A stretch of 14,034 bases of DNA from an uncultured Rhodanobacter sp. (GTDB taxonomy: Bacteria > Pseudomonadota > Gammaproteobacteria > Xanthomonadales > Rhodanobacteraceae), in NCBI GenBank assembly GCA_903827735.1, contig CAIKJM010000143.1:1-14034 (forward strand), read 5' to 3'. The translations under genes were made by a program, and so were the position numbers. How positions within the stretch are numbered: the first letter of the stretch is position 1; the number at the start of each line of letters is the position of its first letter. The notes under the pieces were generated by a model. The model ran no database searches and was not told where the DNA came from. It worked only from the letters and a program-made list of their open reading frames with translations. Shown piece after piece: positions 12,827 through 14,034 of the stretch.

Positions 12827-13192
12827 ATGCTCAATAGTCTTGCCTCCGGTCGACGTCTAGCCTTGCGTACCGTGTTGCTGCAGCTTGCTGTAGCCGTGTT
12901 GGCCGGCCTCGTTTTTTTGACGCTGGGGCGTCGTGAAGCGATGTCAGCTGCCATGAGCGCTGCGTTCGTTGCGCTGGGTACGGCTCTGTTGTCGGTGCGT
13001 TTTTTCAGCGGGCTTAACGGCGCAGGTATGGCGCTGAGCCGACTGCTGACGGGAATGCTCCTGAAGTGGTTGGTGATCATCGGAGGGTTGATGGTCATCC
13101 TGGTTCAATACAAATTACCGCCGCTGGCCGCGATACTGGGGCTGGTGGCTGCTTTTGCGGTCAATCTATTTGCATTTAGATTCAAGGGTTAA
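12827..13192 (+). CDS. atpI: ATP synthase subunit I (AtpI)
   Basis: Small four-helix inner-membrane protein of 121 residues encoded first in the F0F1 ATP synthase operon. AtpI-family proteins are thought to help c-ring assembly and are not part of the finished enzyme. Hydrophobic helices lie at about 13-33, 39-60, 76-94 and 99-117. Short basic segments separate or flank them (GRRLALR, GRREAM, FRFKG). The sequence is weakly conserved, as is usual, and the call rests on topology plus position 3 nt before atpB. The ATG at 12827 is chosen because GGGGA lies 7 nt upstream. The open frame extends to 12773, but those 18 residues are Cys-rich and lie between the promoter and this start. Confidence 0.9.
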   Translation: MLNSLASGRRLALRTVLLQLAVAVLAGLVFLTLGRREAMSAAMSAAFVALGTALLSVRFFSGLNGAGMALSRLLTGMLLKWLVIIGGLMVILVQYKLPPLAAILGLVAAFAVNLFAFRFKG

Positions 13193-13195
13193 GAG

Positions 13196-14002
13196 ATGGC
13201 AAGCGAGCCGGGTGGTTTAACCGAATACATTCAGCATCACCTGCATCACCTCAAGCCTTTGACGGTGAGCCCGGGTGGTTTTTGGTCGGTGCATATCGAC
13301 TCGCTGACGGTGTCGCTGTTCCTTGGCGTGCTGTTTTGCTTTCTGTTTTGGCTGAAAGCGCGCAAGGCGACGTCCGGCGTGCCAGGCAAGGGTCAGGCAT
13401 TTGTCGAAATCGTGCTTGAGTTCGTGGACGGTCAGGTCAAGGACGTTTTTCACGGCGACCGCAGCGTTCTCGGGCCATTGGCGCTAACGGTATTCATCTG
13501 GGTATTCCTGATGAATGCCATGGATCTTCTGCCGGTCGATCTGCTTCCCATGATTGTCGAGAAGTTTGGCATTGGCCATTTCCGCGGCGTGCCGACTGCC
13601 GATCTAAATCTGACGTTTGCGATGTCGCTGACCGTTTTCATCCTGATCATTTTCTACAGCTTCAAGGCCAAGGGCTTTGGCGGCTACATGCATGAGCTGT
13701 TCACGGCACCGTTTGGCGCACACCCGCTGCTGTGGCTGCCGAATTTCGCGCTGAACATCGTCGAGCTGCTTTCCAAACCGGTGAGTTTGTCGATGCGACT
13801 GTTTGGCAACATGTACGCTGGTGAGCTGGTATTTATGCTTATTGCCGGGTTGTTTGGCGCCGGCAACTGGCTGCTGTTCGGGGCGGGCATCATTGGTTAC
13901 ACCGTGTGGGGCATCTTCCACATCCTGATCATCTCGATCCAAGCATTCATTTTCATGGTGCTGACGATCGTGTACATCTCGATGGCGCATGACCATCACT
14001 GA
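13196..14002 (+). CDS. atpB: F0F1 ATP synthase subunit a
   Basis: Proton-channel subunit a of F0, which passes protons between periplasm, c-ring and cytoplasm during ATP synthesis. The product is 268 residues and complete (E. coli 271). The essential arginine is R201 in SMRLFGNMYAGELV, with E210 in the same motif. H242 (FHILII) and Q249 (IQAFIFMVLTIVYISMA) near the C-terminus correspond to E. coli H245 and Q252. Other family blocks are NAMDLLPVDLLP (about 107-118) and LPNFALNIVELLSKPVSLS (181-199). Several long hydrophobic helices fit the known topology. It starts 3 nt after the atpI stop, so the two are co-transcribed. atpE is expected just beyond the window's right edge; the last 32 bases hold no start codon for it. 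Confidence 0.97.
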   Translation: MASEPGGLTEYIQHHLHHLKPLTVSPGGFWSVHIDSLTVSLFLGVLFCFLFWLKARKATSGVPGKGQAFVEIVLEFVDGQVKDVFHGDRSVLGPLALTVFIWVFLMNAMDLLPVDLLPMIVEKFGIGHFRGVPTADLNLTFAMSLTVFILIIFYSFKAKGFGGYMHELFTAPFGAHPLLWLPNFALNIVELLSKPVSLSMRLFGNMYAGELVFMLIAGLFGAGNWLLFGAGIIGYTVWGIFHILIISIQAFIFMVLTIVYISMAHDHH

Positions 14003-14034
14003 TTTGTTTTTCCATTACTGAAACAATTTAGCTT

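Overview
This is housekeeping chromosome from a high-GC gammaproteobacterium. The gene set and protein sequences (split glyQ/glyS, heme-type bacterioferritin next to Bfd, ErpA, AmpE, and an LplT-PlsC fusion) fit the Lysobacterales (Xanthomonadales), probably near the Rhodanobacteraceae or Xanthomonadaceae. The taxonomic call is inferred from how the proteins look, not from a database search. I see no prophage, CRISPR array, defence island or intact mobile element.

Layout, left to right. (1) The 3' part of glyQ and all of glyS (+ strand) overlap by 4 nt and end at a bidirectional terminator. That terminator also serves a convergent gene for a phage-repressor-like XRE regulator (- strand). (2) A 360-bp gene-free divergent region separates this regulator from an LplT/PlsC-type lysophospholipid flippase-acyltransferase fusion (+). 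(3) A long - strand block follows: rppH, bfd, bfr, then a DUF6776-type membrane protein, a bactofilin, erpA, nudC and ampE, listed in transcription order. The DUF6776 and bactofilin genes overlap by 14 nt, and erpA-nudC are 13 nt apart. (4) An elongator tRNA-Met (CAU) with its own -10 box and terminator follows on the + strand. (5) A gene-poor stretch of about 435 bp comes next, holding an exact 20-bp tandem repeat and a perfect 11-bp inverted repeat. (6) A secreted double-PepSY-like protein (-) is divergent from queD (+). (7) The start of the ATP synthase operon (atpI, atpB) sits behind a good sigma70-type promoter.

Functional themes. Translation is represented by GlyRS, tRNA-Met and QueD (queuosine precursor). 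Iron handling is represented by bacterioferritin, its ferredoxin Bfd and the Fe-S carrier ErpA. RNA 5'-end processing is represented by two Nudix enzymes, RppH and NudC. Envelope functions are the LplT-PlsC fusion, bactofilin plus its membrane partner, AmpE and the PepSY-like protein. Energy is represented by F0 subunit a.

No undescribed system stands out strongly. The items most worth checking are the 20-bp-phased repeat array downstream of tRNA-Met, the XRE/LplT-PlsC divergent control region, the cysteine-rich Bfd, the NudC zinc ribbon lacking its fourth cysteine, and the bactofilin-membrane-protein pair.
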